From the NCBI GenBank assembly GCA_020632885.1, contig JACKEQ010000032.1:1-64000 (forward strand): a stretch of 64,000 nucleotides of DNA, in the 5' to 3' direction. The notes below the pieces were generated by a model that was given only the letters and a program-made list of their open reading frames with translations, was not told the DNA's origin and searched no databases. Source of the stretch: Alphaproteobacteria bacterium. Its GTDB lineage: Bacteria; Myxococcota_A; UBA796; GCA-2862545. The position numbers were made by a program, and so were the translations under genes. Of this stretch, positions 16,704 to 24,785 are shown one piece after another; within the stretch, counting starts at the first letter, position 1, and the number at the start of each line of letters is the position of its first letter.

Positions 16704-17598
16704 CCTCCCCTCCCCTGCCCTCCGCGAGGTGCGGCTGGCGGAGGAACAGCGAGGAGGGTGCGAGGGGAGCCAACGCCTGCGCGAGGGACTGCGCCGAGGG
16801 CGGGCGGGCGGTGGGGTCGAAGCGCGTGGCCTGCACGAGCGCGTCCTTCAGCGGCTCGGGGACGGAAGTCCAGCGCTCGCTGTCCGGCCCGGCGACGAAG
16901 AGGTCCATCGCGCTGGCCCCCGTGGCCAGGTTGTAGAGAGTGGCGCCCACCGCGTAGAGGTCGCTGGCCTCGCACACCCCGTCCATGCCGAGCCGCTGCT
17001 CCGGCGCCATGAAGGCGAAGCTGCCCATCACGGTGCCCACGCCGGTGTCGTCCGCGGCCGCGTCGGGGATCCGCGAGATCCCGAGGTCCGAGAGCACGAC
17101 GCGCCCGTCGGCCAGCACGAGCAGGTTGCTCGGCTTCACGTCACGGTGGACGATTCCGCGGCCGTGGAGGACCGCGAGCGCCGCCAGGAGCTGCACGCCG
17201 ACCGAGGCCACCTGCTCGACGGGCAAAGGCCCCTGGGACTTCACGGCCTCCGCGAGGCTCCCGCGGGACGCGAGGTCCATCGACGCGTAGTGCAGACCGG
17301 TCGCCCGATCGATGCCCATGTCGTGCACCTCGACGAGGTTGGGATGCCGGAGGAGCGCGAGGATCGCGGCCTCGGCCGCCATCCGCTCGAGGAGGTCGGG
17401 GTTCCGCGGGGCTCGGGATGCGACCTTGAGGGCCCGGACGACCTTCGCCCGCAGGTCGAGCGCCCGGTACACCACGCTCATGCCGCCACGTCCGAGCACG
17501 CCGTCGATGCGGTAGCGGCCCGCGAGGACCCGGGGCACCTCGAGGCGGGCGGGTGGCTCGCCGTCGACCAGGGGAACTGTGGTCGCGTCCTCGTCCAT
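16684..17598 (-). CDS. Hanks-type serine/threonine protein kinase
   Basis: A 304-residue cytoplasmic Ser/Thr kinase consisting of little more than the catalytic domain. The glycine loop GRGGMSVVY is at 36-44, the ATP lysine at K58, HRDVKPSN at 151-158, DLG (in place of DFG) at 171-173, and APEQ at 198-201. There is no transmembrane or sensor domain. The ATG at 17598 has GGTGGGAGG upstream. The RsbT-like kinase gene diverges 166 bp away, so both may act in one partner-switching or stress pathway; this is inference. Its end overlaps polX. Confidence 0.92.
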   Translation of the reverse strand: MDEDATTVPLVDGEPPARLEVPRVLAGRYRIDGVLGRGGMSVVYRALDLRAKVVRALKVASRAPRNPDLLERMAAEAAILALLRHPNLVEVHDMGIDRATGLHYASMDLASRGSLAEAVKSQGPLPVEQVASVGVQLLAALAVLHGRGIVHRDVKPSNLLVLADGRVVLSDLGISRIPDAAADDTGVGTVMGSFAFMAPEQRLGMDGVCEASDLYAVGATLYNLATGASAMDLFVAGPDSERWTSVPEPLKDALVQATRFDPTARPPSAQSLAQALAPLAPSSLFLRQPHLAEGRGGEVSRTAG

Positions 17599-17764
17599 GT
17601 TGCCTCCCACCTCAAGCTGGTCACCCCAAGCACAGCCTGCAACCCCAATTCTCGTCTGTGGCATCTCCCACGTGGGGTGGGCACGCCCGCACAGGTCGGA
17701 TGGTGGGAGGCCGGTGGGACCGGTGGCATGGGCCTTGCTTCGCTCTGTGGGAGCAGGAGTACGA
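17599..17764. promoter_or_regulatory. divergent promoter region between Ser/Thr kinase and RsbT-like gene
   Basis: A 166-bp gap between two divergent signalling genes. It includes the kinase ribosome binding site (GGTGGGAGG on the minus strand) and GGAGCAGGAG upstream of the GTG at 17765. Several Cys/Trp codon-like runs seen in translation are not conserved coding. No firm promoter motif was identified. Confidence 0.35.
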
Positions 17765-18190
17765 GTGACCCCATCCGAACCCGTCGAGCTCCCGCAGAAG
17801 AGCACCGGGATCCTGCCTCTCCGGGGAGAGGGGGACGTCGTGGTGGCCCGTCGGACGGTGCGCGAGATCGCACGCCGGCTCGGCTTCGACGCCTTCGGCA
17901 CCGCTGCGATCACGACCGCCACGTCGGAGCTGGCGCGGAACGTCGTCCTGCACGGTGGCGGAGGCCATGCGGAGGTCCTGGTCCTCGACGCGCCGCGGCT
18001 GGGCATCGAGGTGGCCTTCGTCGACGACGGGCCGGGCATCGCGGACCTCGGGCGGGCCCTGAAGGGCGGCTGGAGCACGTCCGGCGCGCCCGGGCTCGGT
18101 CTCTCGGGCAGCCGGCGCCTGGTGGACACCTTCCACGTGGACTCCGGGGAAGGTCGCGGTACCCGGATCCGGATCCGGAAGTACGTGTGA
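17765..18190 (+). CDS. rsbT: RsbT-like anti-sigma regulatory serine kinase
   Basis: A 141-residue GHKL-fold serine kinase close to Bacillus RsbT, which phosphorylates RsbS/STAS proteins in stressosome partner switching. The core VVVARRTVREIARRLGF, the N-box TTATSELARNVVLHG, the G1 box DDGPGI and the lid GAPGLGLSGSRRL are all present. The length fits RsbT (~133). GTG at 17765 follows a GGAGCAGGAG site. The usual partners RsbR and RsbS are absent from this window. It diverges from a Hanks-type kinase and converges with the PDZ-like gene 3 bp away. Confidence 0.85.
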   Translation: MTPSEPVELPQKSTGILPLRGEGDVVVARRTVREIARRLGFDAFGTAAITTATSELARNVVLHGGGGHAEVLVLDAPRLGIEVAFVDDGPGIADLGRALKGGWSTSGAPGLGLSGSRRLVDTFHVDSGEGRGTRIRIRKYV

Positions 18191-18193
18191 CCC

Positions 18194-19549
18194 TCAGGAG
18201 CCCCGGACGACGCGAACGGTCGCCGTGGACGGGAAGCGCCGTCGGCCCACGAGCCGCACGAGCTCCACGGGGATCTCCTCGCGGTCTCGCATCGCGTCGC
18301 GTGCCGCGAGGGCCTCCTCGACGCTGCTGACGGGAAGCCCGCCCACCGAGCCCACCACCTGGCCCTGCCGGACGCCGAGGAGCCAGGGGAAGGACCCCTC
18401 GCGCACCCGCGCGATCCGGAACCCCTGGGGCACCGGCTCCACCGCGACGTCGTCGGCGAGCTGGCCCACCAGGCCGTGGGGTCCGGGGGTCTCGCCAAGC
18501 GGGAAGCGGCCATCGACGTCCGGGTTGGGGTGCACGCTCGCCAGGCCCGGTGCCAGGCGGTCCTCCGCGGGGTCGCCCCAGAGGAGACCCTCCAGCACGT
18601 CGAGGCCGCCCGCGTACACGCGCACCCCGCCGATGGCGAACAGCTCGCGACGCTCGGGGTCCGGCGGATCGACGTGCTCGTCGAGTTGCTCCTCCAACAA
18701 CCGCATCGCCTCTTCGCCGTCGGGACCGGCGCGGGCAGCCTCGAAGGCCCGGAGCACCGCAGGATCGTCGAGCCCCAGCGCCATCATGGCCCCGCGCACC
18801 TGCGCGGGCGTCATCGACGGCTCGACCCGGGCTGCCTCCACCACACCCGGGATCAGGAAGGTCCGCAGCCCCTCCAGCCACGACACCACCTCCGGCTCGG
18901 TGTCGTGGGTGACACGCCAGAGCGTGCTCCCGTCGATGAACAGACCCACCATCGCGCGCCCGTCCACCTCGACGAACACGGGGTCTCCGGTGCGACCCAC
19001 GGCCTCCAGACGGGCCAGGAGGGGTGCGGAGTCACGCAGCCGCTCGTGGTACCCCACGAGCAGGCGCCAGGCAGAGTCCTCCACCCCGGTGGCCCGGTCG
19101 CGCAGCAACCGGTCGAGGGCCGCCGGCATCCCCGCCGCCGCGAGGGCAGCACGTCGCGCGAGCTCCGCCTGGTACGCGTTCGCCGCAGCCGCCCCCTCGG
19201 CCTCGATGTCCCGTCGCGGGACGACGGGCGCCACGCGTGGCATCTCCGGCTTCGGCGGAACCACGAGCCTGACCTTCGGTCTCGCGGGAGGCAGGTCCTC
19301 GACCTCCGGCTCCACCCATCGCTCTGGCTCGGCGACCACCGGTCGTGCGAGCGGCTCCTCGGCCTCCGGCGCCTCATCGGCCTCGGGCGCCACCTCGGGC
19401 TCGGCTTCCTGCGGCACCGCCTGGGTGCCCGCGGCAGCACGGGCCTCGCGCTCCTCTCGCGCGATGCGCTGACGCCGGATTGCCCAGCCGATGAAGGCCA
19501 CCGGCAGGGATGCGCTCATGAGGAGGATCCCGAGGTCCTCCTCGGTCAC
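18194..19549 (-). CDS. single-pass membrane protein with C-terminal PDZ-like domain
   Basis: A 451-residue protein of unknown function. With the GTG start at 19549 it begins with one transmembrane helix (LGILLMSASLPVAFIGWAI). A Glu/Ala/Pro-rich linker (~residues 35-115) follows, then a helical middle region. The last ~75 residues look like a PDZ domain (RIARVREGSFPWLLGVRQGQ, VSSVEEALAARDAM), similar to the HR/PDZ part of GspC-type proteins. The GTG overlaps the TGA of the peptide-binding protein gene (GTGA), which points to translational coupling. An ATG at 19519 would remove part of the helix and lacks a ribosome binding site. Confidence 0.65.
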   Translation of the reverse strand: MTEEDLGILLMSASLPVAFIGWAIRRQRIAREEREARAAAGTQAVPQEAEPEVAPEADEAPEAEEPLARPVVAEPERWVEPEVEDLPPARPKVRLVVPPKPEMPRVAPVVPRRDIEAEGAAAANAYQAELARRAALAAAGMPAALDRLLRDRATGVEDSAWRLLVGYHERLRDSAPLLARLEAVGRTGDPVFVEVDGRAMVGLFIDGSTLWRVTHDTEPEVVSWLEGLRTFLIPGVVEAARVEPSMTPAQVRGAMMALGLDDPAVLRAFEAARAGPDGEEAMRLLEEQLDEHVDPPDPERRELFAIGGVRVYAGGLDVLEGLLWGDPAEDRLAPGLASVHPNPDVDGRFPLGETPGPHGLVGQLADDVAVEPVPQGFRIARVREGSFPWLLGVRQGQVVGSVGGLPVSSVEEALAARDAMRDREEIPVELVRLVGRRRFPSTATVRVVRGS

Positions 19550-21171
19550 CCCGTGAAGCTCCAGGAGTCGAACTCGGTGAAGTAGTAGTACGGCGTGATC
19601 GTGTTGCCCCGCACCGAGTTCCGCCAGGCGCTCTTGGTGTCCAGCTTCCAGAGGAAGATGTAGGGCAGGTCGTCCGCGAGGTACTCGTGGAGCTCGTGGT
19701 AGGCGTCCTGGGCCGCGGTGTCGGTGCGCGCGTTGTCGTACCGGTCGACCAGCGCGTCCACCTTGGAGTCGCTGTAGTTGAAGATGTTCAGCGCGCCCTT
19801 GCCGCCCCTCCGGGTCTCGAACATCGGGTTGATGTCCTCGACGACGCCGAAGGACCACTTCCCGATCAGGACGTCCCACTCGTCGACCATCCGGCCGGTG
19901 ATGACCTTGTTGGTCCAGTCGTTGTCGCTGATCTTGTCGACGTGCCGCTGGAAACCGCCCGACTGGAGCTGGTTGCCGAGCTGGTTCAGGAGGTCCTTGG
20001 CCTCGACGTCGAGGGCCGCGCGCATGCCGATCCGGAGGTTGACCGGCTTGCCCTTGTAGAGCCAGAGGTCGTGCTCCATCGTGGCCCCGGCGGACTCCAT
20101 GAGCGCCTTGGCCTTGTTGCGGTCCGCGGTCTCCTGCGGCTCGATCGAGCGGTTGTAGTACGGCGACGACGGGATGAACGGGCCGCTGATGAACTGGCAG
20201 GCCGGGAGCTCGTCGGTGGGCTTGATGCCCATGGTGAGCTCGCGGAGCCGCGTGCGGTCGATCGTGACGTTCAGGGCCTGGCGGATGCGCTTGTCCGCGA
20301 GGTGCGGCTTGTTGGTGTTCACCGCCATGAACCACCACGACCGGAGATCGTAGCTCTTGAGCGCCACGTCGTCCGAGGCGCGGACCTCCGGCCGGCGGGG
20401 CGGCGGCACCGCGACCACGCCCTGGATGCTGCCGTTGAGGAGGGTCTTGATCTGGACGATCGGGTCGCCACCCTCCGCGAGCTGCATGAGCGGGATCTTG
20501 GGGTTGTGATGTGCGTTCTGGTAGGCCTCGAAGCGGGTCTCGCTGCGGCCCATGGAGCCCTTCATCGGGCCCGTGCCCACCGGGCGCGTCCCGAAGGCAT
20601 CGTCCGGGAAGATCGTGGTGCCCGGGAACTTGTGGGCCGGCAGGACCCGGAACGACAGGCGCTCCTCGGGGTTCGCGTAGGCCCGCTTGAACTCGATGGT
20701 GGCGACCTTGCTGTCGCCCTCGCAGCCCACGAGCACCTCGCGGAACTGCTTGCCGAGGAGGCTCGGCGTGGACTCGTCGAGGAGGGCCTTCACGGTGAAG
20801 CAGATGTCGGTGCCCTGGAAGGGCTCGCCATCGTGCCACTTGACGCCCTTCTTGACGGTGAGCTTGAGCTTCTTCCCGTCTTCGAGCTTCTCCGCGGTCT
20901 CCACCAGCCGGCTCTTCAGCGTGGAGGTGATGGCCGACCGGAAATAGAGCCGATCGAACACCAGCTCCTGCGCCCGGCGGTCCACCATCGACTGGGCGAA
21001 CAGCGGGTTGAGCGTGGTGGGCAGGGCCTCCTCGTAGAACCCGACGGTGCCGGCCGCGAGGAACGTCGACCCGACGAGGGCCGCCCCCAGCAGAACCCCC
21101 TGGACCAGGGCACGGACACCGACGGCACCGCCCACACGTTCCACATGGCCCTGTCGCTCGGGTGCTCCCAT
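19546..21171 (-). CDS. oligopeptide/dipeptide ABC transporter-type substrate-binding protein
   Basis: A 541-residue solute-binding protein of family 5 (OppA/DppA type). An N-terminal hydrophobic segment (residues ~19-42) is a signal sequence or anchor with no lipobox Cys. Family features include PTTLNPLFAQS, VKKGVKWHDGEPF near 115-127, VGTGPMK and RQALNVTIDR. The ATG at 21171 has GGGAGA upstream. No permease or ATPase genes accompany it; instead a PDZ-like membrane protein is coupled to its stop codon. An uncleaved anchor and lack of transporter genes suggest it may be a sensor or scaffold rather than a transport component. Confidence 0.85.
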   Translation of the reverse strand: MGAPERQGHVERVGGAVGVRALVQGVLLGAALVGSTFLAAGTVGFYEEALPTTLNPLFAQSMVDRRAQELVFDRLYFRSAITSTLKSRLVETAEKLEDGKKLKLTVKKGVKWHDGEPFQGTDICFTVKALLDESTPSLLGKQFREVLVGCEGDSKVATIEFKRAYANPEERLSFRVLPAHKFPGTTIFPDDAFGTRPVGTGPMKGSMGRSETRFEAYQNAHHNPKIPLMQLAEGGDPIVQIKTLLNGSIQGVVAVPPPRRPEVRASDDVALKSYDLRSWWFMAVNTNKPHLADKRIRQALNVTIDRTRLRELTMGIKPTDELPACQFISGPFIPSSPYYNRSIEPQETADRNKAKALMESAGATMEHDLWLYKGKPVNLRIGMRAALDVEAKDLLNQLGNQLQSGGFQRHVDKISDNDWTNKVITGRMVDEWDVLIGKWSFGVVEDINPMFETRRGGKGALNIFNYSDSKVDALVDRYDNARTDTAAQDAYHELHEYLADDLPYIFLWKLDTKSAWRNSVRGNTITPYYYFTEFDSWSFTG

Positions 21172-21224
21172 AGACACGTCTCCCTTCTCGGTGGCGAACG
21201 ATACCCCAAACGGGGGTGCGGATC

Positions 21225-21929
21225 CTACTTCCGTCGTTTCCGCAGGTTGGCCAGGATCTGCTCGCAGATCACGGCCCCCACGCGCGCGTGCGCGGGGTCG
21301 GTGAGCACGTAGCCGCCGGTGGTGAGCACGTCGCGCTCGGCCTGCTCGCGCGGCCAGGCTCCCCAGAGGTCGACGAACCACACGCCGTCGTCGAGGCTCG
21401 CGATCTTCTCGAGCCCCTCGTTCCACGGGACGAGCTTCGCGTCGGACGCGGCCTGCTCGGGCACGGGCTGCCCGTCGGGTGCGGGGAGCTGGCCGACCAC
21501 GGGAGCCACCAGGCCCACGAGGTAGACCTGGGGCCCACCGTCGGCGCGCAGGAGCTTCACGACCGCCTCGACCTGGTCGCGGAACACCGCGGGGTCGCCC
21601 GAGGGCGCCTCGTGGGAGCCGACACCGATGACCACGGCGGTCGGCGCGAGCGAGCGCACGCCCTCCACGTCGTCCTTCAGCGAGACGCTCGTGACCCCCG
21701 CCCGCGAACGGTCCACCACGGGGAGCTTCCCGGGCCGGGCCTCCTCCAGGCAGTCCGCCAGCACGGGCACCCACGCGCTGGCCGGCCGGTCGTCCCGGGC
21801 GGGCGAGCCCGCGACGAGATCGGAGCCGACCGTGACGACGGGGGCGTTCGCGAGGGCCTGGGCGAGGAGCAGGGAGAGCACGGGTGTCCGGGGATGCGGG
21901 TGTGCTGGGGAGACCCGCGGCGTGCGCAC
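21225..21929 (-). CDS. SGNH/GDSL-like hydrolase-fold exported protein
   Basis: A 234-residue protein with a signal-peptide-like segment (VLSLLLAQALANA at ~17-29) after an Arg/His/Pro-rich start. The SGNH blocks are recognisable but altered: block I reads VTVGSDLVAG where GDS would be expected, block III reads GVGSHE in place of GxND, and block V DPAHARV keeps the Asp-His pair. Catalytic activity is therefore doubtful. GTG at 21929 is chosen because GGGAGGGG lies upstream; a GTG at 21881 would give a cleaner signal peptide. It lies downstream of the aldolase-like gene and upstream of the solute-binding gene on the same strand. Confidence 0.6.
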   Translation of the reverse strand: MRTPRVSPAHPHPRTPVLSLLLAQALANAPVVTVGSDLVAGSPARDDRPASAWVPVLADCLEEARPGKLPVVDRSRAGVTSVSLKDDVEGVRSLAPTAVVIGVGSHEAPSGDPAVFRDQVEAVVKLLRADGGPQVYLVGLVAPVVGQLPAPDGQPVPEQAASDAKLVPWNEGLEKIASLDDGVWFVDLWGAWPREQAERDVLTTGGYVLTDPAHARVGAVICEQILANLRKRRK

Positions 21930-21972
21930 TGTAGTCCCCTCCCCCGCACGATCGCGGGCCGACCGGGGCGTG

Positions 21973-22983
21973 TCAACCCTCGCGGGGCTCGTGGTGGCGG
22001 GCGCGCGGCCGGTTGGCCGTGAGGGTGTCGTAGAACGCCCGGGGTTCCTGGCGCTCGGCGCGCGTGCGGTCGATGGCGGCCTGCGGGTGCAGGTTGAGCC
22101 AGCCCGTGACGGCGTAGGGCACGTGGTAGCCCCAGTGCAGGTCGCGCTTCATCTCGGCGAGGTCGTCGATGAGCTCGAGGATGGGCCGGACGTCGTGCGC
22201 GGGGTCGTCCAGGTACATCAACAGCAGCTCGAGGGGGCAGTTCCCGGCTCCCCGGCCCATGCCGAAGACCGTGGCGTCCACGAAGTCCGCGCCCTCGTCG
22301 ATGGCGGCGATGGTGTTCGCGAAGGCGGTCTGCTGGTTGTTGTGCAGGTGCACCCCGACACCCTGGTCGGGCCGGAGCCAGTTCTTGTACTTCCGCACGA
22401 GGTACCGCAGGTGGTGCGGGTACATCGCGCCGAAGCTGTCGACGACGGCGACGTTCTCGACCGCGCTCTCGCGGAGGACGGCGAGGAACCCGTCCACCTC
22501 CTGCGGGGTGCAGGTGGTGACGGCCATCACGTTGCAGAACGTCTCGTAGCCGAGCTCCCGGGCGTGGTGGAGGAGATCGACGGCCGCGGGCACGTCGCGG
22601 GCGTAGGTGGCCGCGCGCACGATGTCGACGACCGACTCGTCCCGCGGGCGCAGGTCCTCCTTGCGGATCCGGTTCATGTCGACCATCACCGCGAGCTTCA
22701 TGGGGTCGCGCGGGAGGCCGACCAGATCGCCCTCGTCGCAGAATCGCCACGCCCCGTGGGTCTCCCGGTCGTACACGCCCGGCTCGGTCCAGTAGCCGAC
22801 CTCCATGACGTCCACGCCCGCCGCCGCGAGGGCCCGGGCCGTGCGCTCCACGAACGGCCGGTCGAACTGCCAGCGGTTGGTGCAGCCACCGTCGCGGATG
22901 GTGCAGTCGAGCACCCGGACGTTGTGGCGGCGGTCGGTCATCAGCCCGTCGGGGCAACAGCGAACGCGGTAGTCGAGTCCCAT
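21973..22983 (-). CDS. DRE-TIM metallolyase / HMGL-like aldolase
   Basis: A 336-residue TIM-barrel aldolase of the DRE-TIM superfamily, related to 4-hydroxy-2-oxovalerate aldolase and HMG-CoA lyase. The metal and substrate motif LDCTIRDGG is near residues 25-33, the metal-binding GVHLHNN near 217-223, and GMGRGAGN near 247-254. The C-terminal DmpG communication domain is short or absent. No partner dehydrogenase is adjacent, so substrate is unknown. Starts at 22983 or at the ATG 14 codons later are both possible. Confidence 0.85.
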   Translation of the reverse strand: MGLDYRVRCCPDGLMTDRRHNVRVLDCTIRDGGCTNRWQFDRPFVERTARALAAAGVDVMEVGYWTEPGVYDRETHGAWRFCDEGDLVGLPRDPMKLAVMVDMNRIRKEDLRPRDESVVDIVRAATYARDVPAAVDLLHHARELGYETFCNVMAVTTCTPQEVDGFLAVLRESAVENVAVVDSFGAMYPHHLRYLVRKYKNWLRPDQGVGVHLHNNQQTAFANTIAAIDEGADFVDATVFGMGRGAGNCPLELLLMYLDDPAHDVRPILELIDDLAEMKRDLHWGYHVPYAVTGWLNLHPQAAIDRTRAERQEPRAFYDTLTANRPRARHHEPREG

Positions 22984-23018
22984 GACGACCCCCTAGCCAC
23001 CCGACAGCGCCCCGTCCC

Positions 23019-23843
23019 CTATGCCGGAGGCTCCTCCACCGGGCGCTCCAGCATGGCGCTGACGACCCAGAACACACCCTCCGAGAACACCGGGATGAAC
23101 GCGAGCATCAGGCCTCCCCGGAGGAAGACGTCGAGGAACGTGGGCGAGCCGAGCACCTGGACGAGGAAGAACTTCTGATCGTCGGACTGGAAGAGGTAGC
23201 CGAGGCTCGCGACGAGCAGCAGGACGAACACGGCCCCGGGCATGAAGTCCGCGTAGTCCTGGGTGTACGGGTAGCGCAGGTAGGCCATCACGCGCGCCGA
23301 GAACGGGATGGCCAGGGCCAGGGTGGGCAGGAGCTCGAGGTTCGCGTCGGTGATCGGGAGGTCCACGCCCGCCGACCAGCTCACGAAGAACAGGGCCTCG
23401 CTGAAGAGCACCAGGTAGATCCAGCTCATCCCGTACACCAGAGCGAGCGACGTGAGCGCGCCGCCCACCGTGACCGGCCAGGCCCGCGGGGGCACGGGCT
23501 GGTCCTCGAAGCGCAGGAGGCGGTGCACGAAGCCGACCACGTCGCGGGTGACCCAGAGCTCGGCCACCATCTGCTCGAGCATCCGGAAGCTCTCGGCGCG
23601 GCTGATGATCTGCGTGTAGAGCTTGGTGAGCGTGAACACCACGAGGATGCCGGTGCCCACGACGACCGTGATCACCGACCCCATCACGAGGTCTTCGGAC
23701 AGCGTGTCGATCAGGTGGAAGAACGCCGTGACCGGGTGCTCGCCCTTGATGACGAGGTTGTAGAGCCAGGTCCACCCGAGCACCACGGAGAGCACGGTGA
23801 ACGTGAGCCGGCTGCTGCGCTCGGTCTGCTCAGAGGAGGACAT
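23019..23843 (-). CDS. hypothetical polytopic membrane protein
   Basis: A 274-residue inner-membrane protein of unknown function with about five to six hydrophobic segments, e.g. LTFTVLSVVLGWTWLYNLVI at ~13-32, VITVVVGTGILVVFTLT at ~59-75, GGALTSLALVYGMSWIYLVL and AVFVLLLVASLGYLF. Its ATG at 23843 lies inside the end of the upstream membrane-protein gene (14-bp overlap), so the pair is translationally coupled. No family was recognised. Confidence 0.65.
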   Translation of the reverse strand: MSSSEQTERSSRLTFTVLSVVLGWTWLYNLVIKGEHPVTAFFHLIDTLSEDLVMGSVITVVVGTGILVVFTLTKLYTQIISRAESFRMLEQMVAELWVTRDVVGFVHRLLRFEDQPVPPRAWPVTVGGALTSLALVYGMSWIYLVLFSEALFFVSWSAGVDLPITDANLELLPTLALAIPFSARVMAYLRYPYTQDYADFMPGAVFVLLLVASLGYLFQSDDQKFFLVQVLGSPTFLDVFLRGGLMLAFIPVFSEGVFWVVSAMLERPVEEPPA

Positions 23844-24750
23844 ACCAGGCCTCCGGGAGCAGGACGCCGAAGAGCACGACCACCGTGAGGAACACGGCCA
23901 GCCAGCCCGCCCGGGACGCCGCGAAGATCTGACCGCCCGGGAGGGGGTCCAGGGGGAACGCGTAGACGAACGCGTACACGAGGAACAGGCTCGACATCTG
24001 GGAGGCCAACGTCCCGGGCACGAGCGCGAGCCCGATGGCAAGGGCGGCGAGCGTGCCGAGCACCGCGGCGCTCACCCACGCCCGGGCGCCCGCGGGGCCC
24101 TCGAGGTCCGCGTCCGACGCGAGCGGCAGGAAGCTGCCGGCGATCGTGAAGTAGGCCTGCAGGAGCAGCCCGTCGAGCGAGGTGGCGAAGCGCGCGACCA
24201 GGCCGAACGGGCGCGCGAGGAGGGCGACCAGCCCGAAGTGCACGGCCAGCGGGGCCACCGCGAGCACCGAGAGGAGCAGGGGGTCTCCGATGCCGGGCTG
24301 GCGGATCCAGAGCACGCCACCGAAGGAGAGGGCGGTGGCCAGGATGCCCGTGATCACCGCCCCCACCGAGGACCCGCCACCCCGCCCGAGCAAGGCGCCC
24401 ACCGTGTCGGGCACGAGCATCAGCGCGAGGACCTGGATGCCCCGGCGTGCGAACCGCCGGGTGACCGTGCGGGACGTGGCGCGCACCGTGGTGAGCATCG
24501 TGCCCCGCAGCACGTTCCGGGCGCCTGCGCGGAAGAAGACGCCGAGCGCCGCCGTGGCGCTCGTGGCCACGGGGCTCACGACCTCGCCGCCCGCCCCCGC
24601 CGCGCCGTAGCCGATGGCGAGCACGGGGAACACCATCAGCAACGCGACGGCCGCGCCGCCGAAGCTGACGCCGAGCAGGGTGTCGGCGGGCCTGTGGAAG
24701 GTGGGTTCGCTCACGACCCGTGTACGTATCCGGGCGCCGTCAGGGGTCAC
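23830..24750 (-). CDS. hypothetical polytopic membrane protein, possibly a degenerate site-2-protease-like protein
   Basis: A 306-residue protein with about eight hydrophobic segments. Near the C-terminus FPLDPLPGGQIFAA resembles the NPxPxLDGGxI motif of M50 (site-2) peptidases. However, no HExxH zinc motif is visible, only AVHFGLVALLA, so a catalytic protease is unlikely. The start is uncertain: GTG at 24750 gives the longest product, GTG at 24714 is possible, and neither has a clear ribosome binding site. It overlaps the next membrane-protein gene by 14 bp and diverges from the metallopeptidase lipoprotein gene 35 bp away. Confidence 0.55.
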   Translation of the reverse strand: MTPDGARIRTRVVSEPTFHRPADTLLGVSFGGAAVALLMVFPVLAIGYGAAGAGGEVVSPVATSATAALGVFFRAGARNVLRGTMLTTVRATSRTVTRRFARRGIQVLALMLVPDTVGALLGRGGGSSVGAVITGILATALSFGGVLWIRQPGIGDPLLLSVLAVAPLAVHFGLVALLARPFGLVARFATSLDGLLLQAYFTIAGSFLPLASDADLEGPAGARAWVSAAVLGTLAALAIGLALVPGTLASQMSSLFLVYAFVYAFPLDPLPGGQIFAASRAGWLAVFLTVVVLFGVLLPEAWYVLL

Positions 24751-24785
24751 TGGACGTGGGGACGCCCGCGCGCCATGCTCGTCCC

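Noticed and set aside
18194..21171. Complete oligopeptide ABC transporter operon
   Set aside because: No permease or ATPase genes are adjacent.
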